26,675 nucleotides of DNA, taken from an uncultured Alistipes sp. (GTDB taxonomy: Bacteria; Bacteroidota; Bacteroidia; Bacteroidales; Rikenellaceae). The translations under genes were made by a program, and so were the position numbers. The notes below the pieces were generated by a model. It did not search any database. It had not been told where the DNA came from and worked only from the letters and a program-made list of their open reading frames with translations. Position 1 is the first letter of the stretch. Each line of letters opens with the position of its first letter. Shown in pieces: positions 17,003 through 24,806 of this stretch. The stretch lies in contig CAAGHX010000061.1 of the NCBI GenBank assembly GCA_900769745.1, positions 1 through 26,675 of the forward strand, in the 5' to 3' direction.

Positions 17003-19362
17003 TTACGCTAACGATTGATTCTCAGCGCTGTGACCTGGCCGAAGGCTGCTCGATAGAGGGTTTAGGTGTTTTCGATATGGCCTCGGCCGAGAGCGCCAGC
17101 GAGTGGCGCAATGGGCGGAAAGTAACCCTGCTGCTCCCCTCCACACCTCGCAATGACAGGGTGATGGGCTATGCGGCTGAGCCAACCACCGCCGAGCGAT
17201 TCAATGCCGAGGAGCATAGAGCTGTGGTGGAGGTCGATGGCGTGGAGATGATGAGTGGTGTGGTGCATCTGCTCTCGGTGGAGAGTGGTGGGGTGAGCAA
17301 GGGCCGAGCCGCCACCCCGCACTACCGCATCAGAATCACCGCCGGCGCAGCCTCGTGGGCCGAGCGTGCGGCACGCACCTGTCTGAGCGATATGTTTGGC
17401 GACTACTCCCTCACCCTCGATGGTCCCGCTATCGAGCAGAGCTGGGCGGAGCAGAGCCTTGTGAAGTTCCTGCCCGTGCATTACGACGACTACAAAGCCC
17501 CCTACGACGGCTCGTCGTTGTATGCTCCGCAGAGGGTGCTGAGTGTCGATGACTACTACCCCTTTGTGAGGGTGGCCGACATTGTTGATGCTATCTTCTC
17601 GCAGGCAGGCTACAAGGTCGAGAGTCGGTTTCTGCAGAGCGAGGAGTTCCGCAAGCTCCACATCAGCGGCCGCTACCCCTCGTCGGGCACGTCGCAGTCA
17701 CGACTTACGGCTACAACAGGCTTCTGCGCAGGTCGCAAGGAGGAGGTCTCGGCTGTGGCTGATAGCTTCGGTAGAGTCTATGCCACGCCGCTGATGCTGG
17801 TAAACTCGGTGGGTAACTTCGTCGATACCGCTTCGGCGGCCGATGGCGAGAGGCTCTACAACCACGGCTCGGTGCTGAGCATTGCCGACGATGGGGTGAG
17901 CTACTCGCCCACAACAACCGTTGGCGTGAGCTTCGAGTTTGATATCTGCTACACGACCGACTACCGCATACTCTCGCGTGAGCAGCTGCAAGGCTTCGAT
18001 GGGGTCTATATCGACACCGACTGCCAGATGAAATTCCAGCTTGTGAACCCCTATGAGGATAGGCGCGACTCGCTACAACCCAACACATCTTACAAGTGCG
18101 TGGTATTCGACCACTCGCCTGGTGCAACCTATCGTGTGGTGTGCCGCTACGGCTCAACCACCTCTACTCTAGCCGAGTTTTCGGCTCGCACCCAGAGCGT
18201 AGTGATACCCGCAGCAGCTTCGGGGGCAGTGTGCGAGTTGCAGCTTAAGGCCGCAGGGGGAGATTATCAGAGCTATGGTGGCGACTGGGCCCTGTATGAT
18301 GGCTATGTGGCCGAGAGTGGTACTACGAAGGTGGAGCTGAAAGTGCGCACCCAGCCACGCCGCTTGAGTCCCTCGGGCCGCTATGAGTTTAACCGCATCT
18401 ACCTCTATGGAGCAGCAGAGGGTCAGCGACTTACGCTCTCGAAGGAGTGTCGTATGCGCTCGCTCTTCTCGGCCTCGCCTTCGGTGGGCTCTCAGCTGGC
18501 ATTTGCCGATGTGGTGGCCTACGACATCACGCAGGCCGAGCTGCTGGAGTCGCTGCGCGAGATGTTTAACCTCAGAATCCTGAGCGACGAGAGTGCCCGC
18601 AAGGTCTATATCGAGCCTTACGACGATTTCTATTCGGGAGATGAGGTGAATTGGAGCGAGAGGGTGCTGCGCTCAGAGCCAGCCAAGGCCGAAGATATAG
18701 CCTCGGATTGCCACAAGATTCGTACCCTTGTCTACCGTTCGGAGGCGGGCGGTGCGGTGGAGCGATTCAATCGTGAGTGGGCAACCACGCTGGGCAGTTG
18801 GAGCCGCACAACCCAATCGGAGGTGGCCTTGCAGGGCGAAAAACGCGAGGCACAGCTCATCTTCTCGCCTACGCTCTCGGTGGCGGGAGTGGTGGCCACA
18901 GCCCAGTCGGCAATGCTGCTGGAGGTGGGCGACAGAGATGGCGACGAGCTGGCCGATACGGCACTTCGTGTGGTGCGCTATGAAGGCTTGCAGCCTCTCC
19001 GCAAGGGTGAGAGATGGGGATTCCCGTCGTATGGCACAAGCTATCCGCTGGCGGCCTTCCATCTGCCCGAGCAATTCACCCTCTGCTTCGAGGATAGAGA
19101 TTCGGCCGAGGGTCTTCACCGCTACTACGATGGGGAGTGGCTGCGTGATGAGCGCCGTCGCACGCTTTCGCTCTCGCTGCTGCTCTGGCCCGACGAGGTG
19201 GCATCGCTCGGCGATTATGGCTCGCAGGGAGCCAATGTGGGCTCTCGATTTGTGCTCTCTGCCTCGGGCGAAAGAGTGTGCTACAACCTGCAGGCGGTGG
19301 AGAGTTACGACGTTCGGCGTCGAGTGGCCCGATGTCGATTCAGTCGTTGCCTGAACGATTGA
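16999..19362 (+). CDS. Large tail-hub/baseplate-like phage protein
   Basis: A 787-residue soluble protein, the largest in the cassette. The segment around residues 520-545 (LRILSDESARKVYIEPYDDFY, then VNWSERV) resembles the hub-type module of phage tail proteins that seal the distal end of the tube. The remainder alternates beta-sandwich-like and linker regions. It contains no collagen-like repeat, peptidase motif or glycosidase motif that I can see. The likely role is a baseplate hub or receptor-facing structural protein. It overlaps the upstream gene by four bases. An A-rich 55-base gap separates it from the protease gene. The product name is provisional. Confidence 0.5.
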   Translation: MITLTIDSQRCDLAEGCSIEGLGVFDMASAESASEWRNGRKVTLLLPSTPRNDRVMGYAAEPTTAERFNAEEHRAVVEVDGVEMMSGVVHLLSVESGGVSKGRAATPHYRIRITAGAASWAERAARTCLSDMFGDYSLTLDGPAIEQSWAEQSLVKFLPVHYDDYKAPYDGSSLYAPQRVLSVDDYYPFVRVADIVDAIFSQAGYKVESRFLQSEEFRKLHISGRYPSSGTSQSRLTATTGFCAGRKEEVSAVADSFGRVYATPLMLVNSVGNFVDTASAADGERLYNHGSVLSIADDGVSYSPTTTVGVSFEFDICYTTDYRILSREQLQGFDGVYIDTDCQMKFQLVNPYEDRRDSLQPNTSYKCVVFDHSPGATYRVVCRYGSTTSTLAEFSARTQSVVIPAAASGAVCELQLKAAGGDYQSYGGDWALYDGYVAESGTTKVELKVRTQPRRLSPSGRYEFNRIYLYGAAEGQRLTLSKECRMRSLFSASPSVGSQLAFADVVAYDITQAELLESLREMFNLRILSDESARKVYIEPYDDFYSGDEVNWSERVLRSEPAKAEDIASDCHKIRTLVYRSEAGGAVERFNREWATTLGSWSRTTQSEVALQGEKREAQLIFSPTLSVAGVVATAQSAMLLEVGDRDGDELADTALRVVRYEGLQPLRKGERWGFPSYGTSYPLAAFHLPEQFTLCFEDRDSAEGLHRYYDGEWLRDERRRTLSLSLLLWPDEVASLGDYGSQGANVGSRFVLSASGERVCYNLQAVESYDVRRRVARCRFSRCLND

Positions 19363-19417
19363 AATTAGTGGCCAAGAATTAGTAAAAACCTAAAAACAAA
19401 CCAATTAAAAAGAAAGT

Positions 19418-20503
19418 ATGCAAACCAAAATCACAATCAGAAACGAGGCTCAAACCTGCTACATCGACATCGAGGGTGTGATAGGAGTCCCCGAGCAGAG
19501 TCAGTTCGAGAATGCCGATTCGAGGGTGGCAACCTATGAGACCTTCTGTCAGGAGGTGGAACGCATCAAGCGTGTGGCGGCAACTTCGGTGGTGGTCAAC
19601 ATCCGCTCGACGGGTGGCGACGTGAACGATGCTCTGCTTATCTACGACGCACTGCAGAGTCTTGATGCCCGCATCACAACACGATGCTACGGCTACACCG
19701 CCTCGGCAGCAACCATCATCGCCCAGGCGGCACACGAGGGGTGTCGTGAGATTTCGAGCAACACGCTCTACCTTATCCACAACTCTTGCTGCGCTATTGA
19801 GGGTAATGCCTCGTCGTTGGAGGCTCGCGCCGAGCTGCTCCGCAAGACCGATGAGCGACTCTCGCACCTCTACTCGTTCCACTCAGGCCGTCCAGCCGAG
19901 GAGTTCAAGGCCCTGATGGCCGAGAATGGTGGCGAGGGCCGTTGGCTCTCGGCCGAGGAGACCATTGCAGCAGGTTTGGCCGACAAGATTATCGATGGCT
20001 TGATAGTGGGCTCGCTTATTCCCGATGGTGAGGAGGCTGATTCTCAGCCTGTTGAGCCAGCCTCTGCCGAGCAGGGTGCGGTGACAGCCAAGAGCGATAT
20101 GCCGCAGGATATCTCGAAAAAGGATATAGCCAAGGCGGTCGATACGGCTGCATCGGCACTGGTGCGCTTCCTGATGCGCCGATTTGCGTATCGCTGGGAG
20201 AAGTGGGTCGATAGCTGGCGCGAGAAGCGCGAGAAAAAGGCCGAGAAGGCTAAGCCGGGCAGTGCAGAAATTGCTACCGCTTCGGCCCAGCCATCTGCCG
20301 CATCTGCATCCGCTCAACCATCGGCAGACTCTATGCCGCAGGCCCGAGTGGAGCGCTCGGTGGTGGCCTTCGACAGCGGTCAGCGCAGTTATAAGCGTAG
20401 CGAGGTGAAGCCCGTAGAGGACCCATCTATGAATCGCTTGCGCTCAAGCTCTAACCAATCGGCCTACGCCGACGACGCAAAGGCCTTTGGCTCATTTAGA
20501 TAG
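19418..20503 (+). CDS. ClpP-like phage head maturation protease with scaffold-like tail
   Basis: A 361-residue protein. Residues 1-200 form a ClpP/crotonase-type serine protease: VVVNIRSTGGDVNDA holds the oxyanion loop, Ser96 in TASAAT is the nucleophile and His121 in LIHNS the base. The third triad position, near GEGRWLSAEE (172-181), lacks the Asp of ClpP, as in many head proteases. Residues 201-361 are low in predicted order, rich in Ala, Ser, Pro and charged residues, with a basic stretch (about 250-290). They may act as a built-in scaffold for the capsid before being cleaved. It lies directly upstream of the major capsid gene, the expected order. The start is preceded by an A-rich leader with ACCTAAAAACAAA. 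Confidence 0.85.
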   Translation: MQTKITIRNEAQTCYIDIEGVIGVPEQSQFENADSRVATYETFCQEVERIKRVAATSVVVNIRSTGGDVNDALLIYDALQSLDARITTRCYGYTASAATIIAQAAHEGCREISSNTLYLIHNSCCAIEGNASSLEARAELLRKTDERLSHLYSFHSGRPAEEFKALMAENGGEGRWLSAEETIAAGLADKIIDGLIVGSLIPDGEEADSQPVEPASAEQGAVTAKSDMPQDISKKDIAKAVDTAASALVRFLMRRFAYRWEKWVDSWREKREKKAEKAKPGSAEIATASAQPSAASASAQPSADSMPQARVERSVVAFDSGQRSYKRSEVKPVEDPSMNRLRSSSNQSAYADDAKAFGSFR

Positions 20504-20505
20504 CG

Positions 20506-20627
20506 AGAAGTTGTCAAACAAGGCTCTTTTGGCGTTTCTCTCGCCCTTAAAATCCTCATTTACGCTGAGTAAACTGCGGTTTTTCGGGCTTCGAGGGCCT
20601 AAAAATAGCTCTTGTTATACAACTTCT
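20506..20627. repeat. 122-base inverted-repeat element between protease and capsid genes
   Basis: The ends are AGAAGTTGT (20506-20514) and ACAACTTCT (20619-20627), perfect inverted copies. Two bases further in, AACAAG (20517-20522) pairs with CTTGTT (20611-20616). The interior has a smaller dyad TTTAC/GTAAA near 20559-20573 and a G/C-rich patch near 20584-20599. It starts two bases after the protease stop. It could be a MITE or REP-type repeat, or an RNA structure controlling capsid expression or mRNA processing. Confidence 0.65.
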
Positions 20628-20700
20628 GAAGAATGGGAGTAGCCCAACAAATTTTTTACAAATTCAAACAAAATTATTTACCCTAAAAACAGAAAAAATT

Positions 20701-21696
20701 ATGTCAAACATTATTGTAAACCCAAAGAACTACACAGGTCACGAACTTGATACAATCTTCTTCCGCCCATTGCTTTCGGGCCCATCGGCCGAGTCGCTCG
20801 GTATCCGCATCCTCTACAATATGCCTATGCCTACCGTGGTGCAGATGTGGGACCACTCGGGCAATGTGCTCACTCCATTCGATGAGGCTTCGGCGTGGAG
20901 CGGCGGCACCAAGACTACCCACTACCAGAAGACCATCCCTATGTCGCGCGTCAAGGCCGAAAATGCCTTCTCGGCAAGTGACTACTTCTCGACAATCTTC
21001 GAGCTTATCACCAATAGCCCCGATGTGAATATGGAGGATTTGACTGGCACCGAGTTGGAGGTGGCCGAGACTGAGTTGTTCCGTCGCGCCATTGCCGAGA
21101 GCATCCGTATGAACTTGTGGCTTGGCGACAAGGGCGGTGAGTTGGAGACAGGTTACACCAGCTTCGATGGTTTGTTGAAGATTATCAACGAGCGTGTGAA
21201 GGGTGGCGACTTCTACTACGCCAAGGGCGATTTCGATGCGCAGCTCGGCGACTACGCCATCAACGAGATCTTCGATTTGATGATTCGCAAGGCGTCGCCA
21301 CGTCTCAAGGGTCTCTACAACGAGGGTCAGGTGGCATTCTTCGTGTCGCCACTCGTATATGCGCTCTACGAGTCGTTCCTCGACAACAACTTCGGCACAG
21401 CAGCCTACACCGACACTCAGACTGGTCGTCGCTGCTTGATGTATCACGGATTCCCTGTTATAGAGATTAACCTCGACCCAGCAATCTCTTCTTCGAAGCT
21501 CTCGCAGGACTTCTGCTTCTTTACCGACCGTCGCAACCTCGTGTTGGCGGTGAATACTGCCGACACCCCAGGCTCTGAGGTGCGTATGTGGTACAACCCC
21601 GACCAGATGGAGAACCGTCAGCGTGCGGTGTTTGCCATCGGTTGCGAGATTCTTGACGACGAGTTGATGTGTGCCTACACCAACGTAACTGAGTAA
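20701..21696 (+). CDS. Major capsid protein, HK97-type fold likely
   Basis: A 331-residue protein of typical major-capsid length. Its C-terminal third has the pattern of Bacteroidetes phage capsid proteins: a FFTDRRNLVLAVNTAD strand pair, then MWYNPDQMENRQRAVFAIG, then an exposed end (DDELMCAYTNVTE). The N-terminal 60 residues may be the arm or the part removed by the neighbouring protease. Placement immediately after a ClpP-type head protease and near a portal supports the call. The start has the A-rich leader ACCCTAAAAACAGAAA about 10 bases upstream, suggesting high translation. HK97-type crosslinking residues cannot be assigned. Confidence 0.82.
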   Translation: MSNIIVNPKNYTGHELDTIFFRPLLSGPSAESLGIRILYNMPMPTVVQMWDHSGNVLTPFDEASAWSGGTKTTHYQKTIPMSRVKAENAFSASDYFSTIFELITNSPDVNMEDLTGTELEVAETELFRRAIAESIRMNLWLGDKGGELETGYTSFDGLLKIINERVKGGDFYYAKGDFDAQLGDYAINEIFDLMIRKASPRLKGLYNEGQVAFFVSPLVYALYESFLDNNFGTAAYTDTQTGRRCLMYHGFPVIEINLDPAISSSKLSQDFCFFTDRRNLVLAVNTADTPGSEVRMWYNPDQMENRQRAVFAIGCEILDDELMCAYTNVTE

Positions 21697-21710
21697 AAGA
21701 GTGAGCAGAG

Positions 21711-22160
21711 ATGACCGAAAATAAGTTTTACAAACCCGTTGGCGGCATAGTGCGTGCCGAGCTGTTTCACACCTCGCAAGTGGGCTCTGTCGAGCAGCTG
21801 GCGTGGGGCAGAGGAGTTGAAGTGGGGTTGGTGGACGATGCTTCGAGTTACGCAGAGCAATTTTCGGCCGACAACCGACAGGTGAGCGTGTTGCACACGC
21901 TCACCCTCTGCTCCGACCGCAATTTGGCCAAGGAGTGGTTTGATGGAGAGTTTCTTCGTCGTGTGGCTGCCGACGGCGTGGTTGCGCTGGTGGAGCTGGC
22001 CACAGGAGAAGAGTTGACGGTGGGGTGGTGTAGGCGTATGGGTCTGGAGCAGGCGTTGCGACTCAAGTCGCTGGAGTTTGATTCGGGTGAGAGTCTTAAC
22101 GACTCGCCCCGAGTGAAGCTCACGCTCTGCTGCCGCGACGTTACATCGGCCCTGAAATAA
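21711..22160 (+). CDS. Unassigned beta-rich phage protein next to the capsid gene
   Basis: A 149-residue soluble protein starting 14 bases after the capsid stop. The pattern HTLTLCSDRN (about 63-72), VVALVELATGEELTVGW and the closing VKLTLCCRDVTS strand indicate a compact beta sandwich or barrel. No named family is recognised. From its place between capsid and portal it could be a capsid decoration protein, a neck protein or a reduced tail-tube protein. The sequence is intact and shows no sign of decay. Confidence 0.6.
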   Translation: MTENKFYKPVGGIVRAELFHTSQVGSVEQLAWGRGVEVGLVDDASSYAEQFSADNRQVSVLHTLTLCSDRNLAKEWFDGEFLRRVAADGVVALVELATGEELTVGWCRRMGLEQALRLKSLEFDSGESLNDSPRVKLTLCCRDVTSALK

Positions 22161-22174
22161 AAGTGTAGAAAATT

Positions 22175-23410
22175 ATGGACAACAATAACAAACTTTCAAA
22201 GACAAAGAGCCTTGTGGCGGTGGGTAACCGCACGCCCGAGCCGTTGTTTGGGATTGGGTCGAGTGTGGTGCAGAGCGATAAGTTCTGGCGCTGGGGCGAC
22301 GACAATATGATGCCCTATGCCCTCTCGCTTATGTCGCGTCGCTCGACAACCCATCGACGAATAATCAACGACAAGGCCGACTATATAGCTGGCAAGGGTT
22401 TCTCATACGACGAGAGCGAGCCGCTGCTTGCCTCGATTGTGAGAAGCGCCAACGGCGAGGGCGAGTCGTTGCGCGAGATAATCAGCCGCCTGGCGTTCGA
22501 CAAGGCGCTGATGGGTAATGCCTTCTTGGAGATTGTGACCGATGAGGAGCATTCGTTCCTCTCGCTCTACCATCAAGATGCCTCGCGTTGCCGCATAGCT
22601 CGCGACTCGCAGCACGTGATGATTCATCACGACTGGAGCTCGTTCAACCCATCAGAGGTGTGCCAGCTGCCGCTCTATCCGCTCTTCGAGAAGCAGGCCG
22701 ATGGGTCGCTGCGCTCGGTGGTGCACTACAAGGAGTATGAGCCTATGTTTTCGCACTATGGTGTACCCAAGTATATAGCAGGTATGGGTGTGTCGGCAAT
22801 CGCCTATAAGACAGATTGTTGGAATATATCGCGACTGGACAATTCGTTCCAGTTGTCGGGCGTGATGATGCTCGATGCCTCGGCCGAGAATGAGGCCGAA
22901 GCCGAGCGTATAGTGCGAGCTGCCGAGAGCCGTTTTGCGGGTAATCCGGGGCAGGTGATGTTTGTAATCCGCGAGGGTGCCGAGAACGATAACTCGCGTT
23001 TTATCCCCATCGAGTCGCACAACGAGGGTGACTGGAGCAAGCTTCACGATCAGGCTACGGGCGATATAGTGATTGCCCATTCGTGGTTCCGTTCGCTCAG
23101 TGGTTTAGACTACTCGTCGGGTTTCAGTTCAGAGAGAATCCTTCACGAGTATGAGGTGGCGCTCAATACCGTAATCCTTGCCGAGCAGGAGGAGCTGATG
23201 TCGCCCATCAAGAGTGTGCTGCGTGAGGTGGTGGGGGTCGATGCCTCGTCGCTGGAGATTATCAATCGACCTCCAACCCGCTCGAAGCCAATCTATATGA
23301 AGGTGTGGGAGGCTCGCAAGGCCGACGGCCTGGAGTATGATGCCGACGATGAGCGCCAGCAGTGCTATCTGTCGGAGATAACAAAGTATAATGTAACCAA
23401 AATTAATTAA
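22175..23410 (+). CDS. Phage portal protein
   Basis: A 411-residue protein of usual portal length. RWGDDNMMPYAL (39-50), the helical wing region with DKADYIAGKGF, the FDKALMGNAFLEIV strand-helix and the long C-terminal stem/crown helices (FSSERILHEYEVALNTVILAEQEE onward) match the HK97/PBSX portal type. Portals form a twelve-fold ring at one capsid vertex, through which DNA is pumped by the terminase. No terminase gene is present nearby, so how this ring would be used is unclear. It lies after the capsid gene instead of before the protease, which is the reverse of the common head order. Confidence 0.82.
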   Translation: MDNNNKLSKTKSLVAVGNRTPEPLFGIGSSVVQSDKFWRWGDDNMMPYALSLMSRRSTTHRRIINDKADYIAGKGFSYDESEPLLASIVRSANGEGESLREIISRLAFDKALMGNAFLEIVTDEEHSFLSLYHQDASRCRIARDSQHVMIHHDWSSFNPSEVCQLPLYPLFEKQADGSLRSVVHYKEYEPMFSHYGVPKYIAGMGVSAIAYKTDCWNISRLDNSFQLSGVMMLDASAENEAEAERIVRAAESRFAGNPGQVMFVIREGAENDNSRFIPIESHNEGDWSKLHDQATGDIVIAHSWFRSLSGLDYSSGFSSERILHEYEVALNTVILAEQEELMSPIKSVLREVVGVDASSLEIINRPPTRSKPIYMKVWEARKADGLEYDADDERQQCYLSEITKYNVTKIN

Positions 23411-23417
23411 CCATATT

Positions 23418-23891
23418 ATGAGTGAGTTGATTACGCAGGCCGAAGTGGTGGCTTTGGCCTTTACGGATGGCGAGTACATCTCGCCCGAGGTGATAGCGAA
23501 GGCCGACATTGATGCTGCGGTGAGCAAGTGGATTAAACCTGTTGTGGGTCAGGCTATGCTGTTGGCCGTGGAAGATGGAGAGTATGCCGAATTTGCAGAG
23601 AAGCACCTCAAGCCAACAATCGCAGCATTCGTGAGGTGTCTGGTGCAGCCCCGACTGAATGTGGTGACGGGTCAGGCGGGTTTGGCGGTGCCTGTGGGCA
23701 GCTACCACAAGGCGGCCGACGAGGAGGCCCGTCGAGGGTTGCTTCGCTCGCTTATGGGGCGTGCCACAGCCTTGCAGATAGATATGTCGGAGTATCTGGA
23801 GGCCAATGTCGAGAAGTTCCCGGAGTATGACCCCCGAGAGAATGTGTTAAACCGTTGCAGATGTTATGGAGGCTTTGTGCAGATTTGTTAA
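23418..23891 (+). CDS. Head-tail connector-like protein (DUF6712-type)
   Basis: A 157-residue, mainly helical protein. The opening SELITQAEVVALAF and the segment KWIKPVVGQAML (37-48) resemble the helical connector proteins that attach below the portal in Bacteroidetes phages (DUF6712-type). It follows the portal gene by seven bases, as a connector should. The C-terminal about nine residues are encoded in a stretch that overlaps the holin start by 26 bases. The family call is from recall of pattern, not from a search. Confidence 0.6.
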   Translation: MSELITQAEVVALAFTDGEYISPEVIAKADIDAAVSKWIKPVVGQAMLLAVEDGEYAEFAEKHLKPTIAAFVRCLVQPRLNVVTGQAGLAVPVGSYHKAADEEARRGLLRSLMGRATALQIDMSEYLEANVEKFPEYDPRENVLNRCRCYGGFVQIC

Positions 23892-24294
23892 CGGTTGCGT
23901 GGCAGGGCTTGTAGCCCTGTTCACGCCCATTGTGCCGCTGGTGTGGTGTGTGGTAGGGTTTATAGGTTTCGATTTCGTGACGGGCGTGCTGGCATCGCGA
24001 GCCGACGCCCGCAGGGCCGAGCAGGAGTGGTTCTTCGAGAGCCGCGAGGCGTGGCGCACGGTGGAGAAGCTGAGTTTTACGGTGGTGGCGTTGTGTATGA
24101 CCTATGTGATAGATGTGGTGGTGCTGGATTTTTTGGAGCTCAATCTCACACGTCTGTTTGCGGGGTTTGTATGCGGAGTGGAGATGTGGTCGTTTGTGGA
24201 GAATGGCTGCCGCATAAGCGACGCTCCGCTGCTGCGCCACATACGCCGTTTTGTACGTCAAAGAGTAGGAGAGGAGGTGAACAAGAGAAGATGA
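23866..24294 (+). CDS. Phage holin family protein
   Basis: A 142-residue membrane protein with hydrophobic segments at about 8-43 (probably two helices), 70-88 and 95-110. FDFVTGVLAS (35-44) is the typical D-x-x-TG region of the toxin-secretion/phage-lysis holin family, and the tail is strongly basic (RHIRRFVRQRV...NKRR). Holins open the inner membrane for a lytic enzyme. The start overlaps the connector gene by 26 bases and the stop overlaps the next start (ATGA), so the lysis pair is coupled to the head genes. Confidence 0.82.
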   Translation: MEALCRFVNGCVAGLVALFTPIVPLVWCVVGFIGFDFVTGVLASRADARRAEQEWFFESREAWRTVEKLSFTVVALCMTYVIDVVVLDFLELNLTRLFAGFVCGVEMWSFVENGCRISDAPLLRHIRRFVRQRVGEEVNKRR

Positions 24295-24698
24295 GTAGAG
24301 GAATAAGTAATTGTAACCCTGGCAATATACGCCGTTCGAGGGTGAGCTACAAGGGCGAGGTGCACCCCTCGCAGGATAAGGCTTTCAAGCAGTTTGAGTC
24401 GATGGAGTGGGGCTACAGAGCTATGTTTGTGTTGCTCGACACCTATCGAGTGAGGTATGGGCTCTGCACCCTGCGTGAGATGATTTCGCGCTACGCTCCG
24501 CCCGAGGAGAACCATACGGCGCTCTATATCGACGCAGTGTGTGAGGTGACAGGCATCGGCCCCGACGAGCCACTCAACACCCGTTGTAGGGAGGATATGG
24601 TGCCTGTTGTGGCGGCAATGTCGAGGGTCGAGAATGGTTGCGCAGCTATTCTTCAGGAGGTTGAGCGAGGCTTCGATTTAACTCTTTGGGAGTGTTAA
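24291..24698 (+). CDS. NPGNIR-motif phage lysis/virion protein (structural protein P5-like)
   Basis: A 135-residue protein. The start is taken at 24291 because it overlaps the holin stop as ATGA and opens directly into the family motif (SRGISNCNPGNIRRS). NPGNIR (9-14), the FKQFESMEWGYRAMFVLL helix and ISRYAPPEENHT (65-76) are hallmarks of proteins often annotated as structural protein P5, whose fold is related to lytic transglycosylases. The likely role is peptidoglycan cutting at lysis or cell entry. No signal peptide is present, so export would depend on the adjacent holin. An in-frame upstream start at 23895 was rejected because it reads through the holin gene. Confidence 0.78.
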   Translation: MSRGISNCNPGNIRRSRVSYKGEVHPSQDKAFKQFESMEWGYRAMFVLLDTYRVRYGLCTLREMISRYAPPEENHTALYIDAVCEVTGIGPDEPLNTRCREDMVPVVAAMSRVENGCAAILQEVERGFDLTLWEC

Positions 24699-24721
24699 GT
24701 TTTCGTTAAAGATGGTTGGAG

Positions 24722-24755
24722 TTTGAGGAAATATGCTATTTGATTATTATCTTTG
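24722..24755 (+). promoter_or_regulatory. Promoter of the PiT transporter
   Basis: TTTG (24722-24725) and TATCTTTG (24748-24755) fit the Bacteroidetes boxes with a slightly long 22-base spacer. No terminator is seen between the cassette (end 24698) and this promoter, so some read-through into the transporter gene is possible. Confidence 0.65.
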
Positions 24756-24806
24756 AGCCAAGTAATGTGCCCAAAGTGCTATTTAGCTGGGCCGAAAACA
24801 ACTTTT

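Larger units (their letters stand above)
15230..24698 (+). mobile_element. Phage-derived structural and lysis cassette, ten genes
   Basis: This is one co-directional block with a recognisable HK97-type head set (ClpP-like protease, major capsid protein, portal, connector), three tail-like genes placed before it, and a holin plus an NPGNIR protein at the end. All ten ORFs are intact. It is bounded by rsmH and a PiT transporter gene. No terminase, tape measure, integrase, transposase, replication gene, repressor or att duplication was found. Codon style resembles that of the neighbours. It may be domesticated or a trimmed prophage; see the findings. Confidence 0.8.

Noticed and set aside
23895..24698. 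A 267-codon reading of the last cassette gene starting at 23895
   Set aside because: The added N-terminus is the holin gene read in another frame. The ATGA overlap at 24291 and the family motif starting there fix the shorter form.
15263..24755. The 11-base direct repeat TATTATCTTTG at 15263-15273 and 24745-24755, on both sides of the cassette, as possible attachment sites
   Set aside because: Both copies contain the TAnnTTTG -7 promoter box, which explains the match. The identity does not extend further, and the left copy is inside the cassette promoter.
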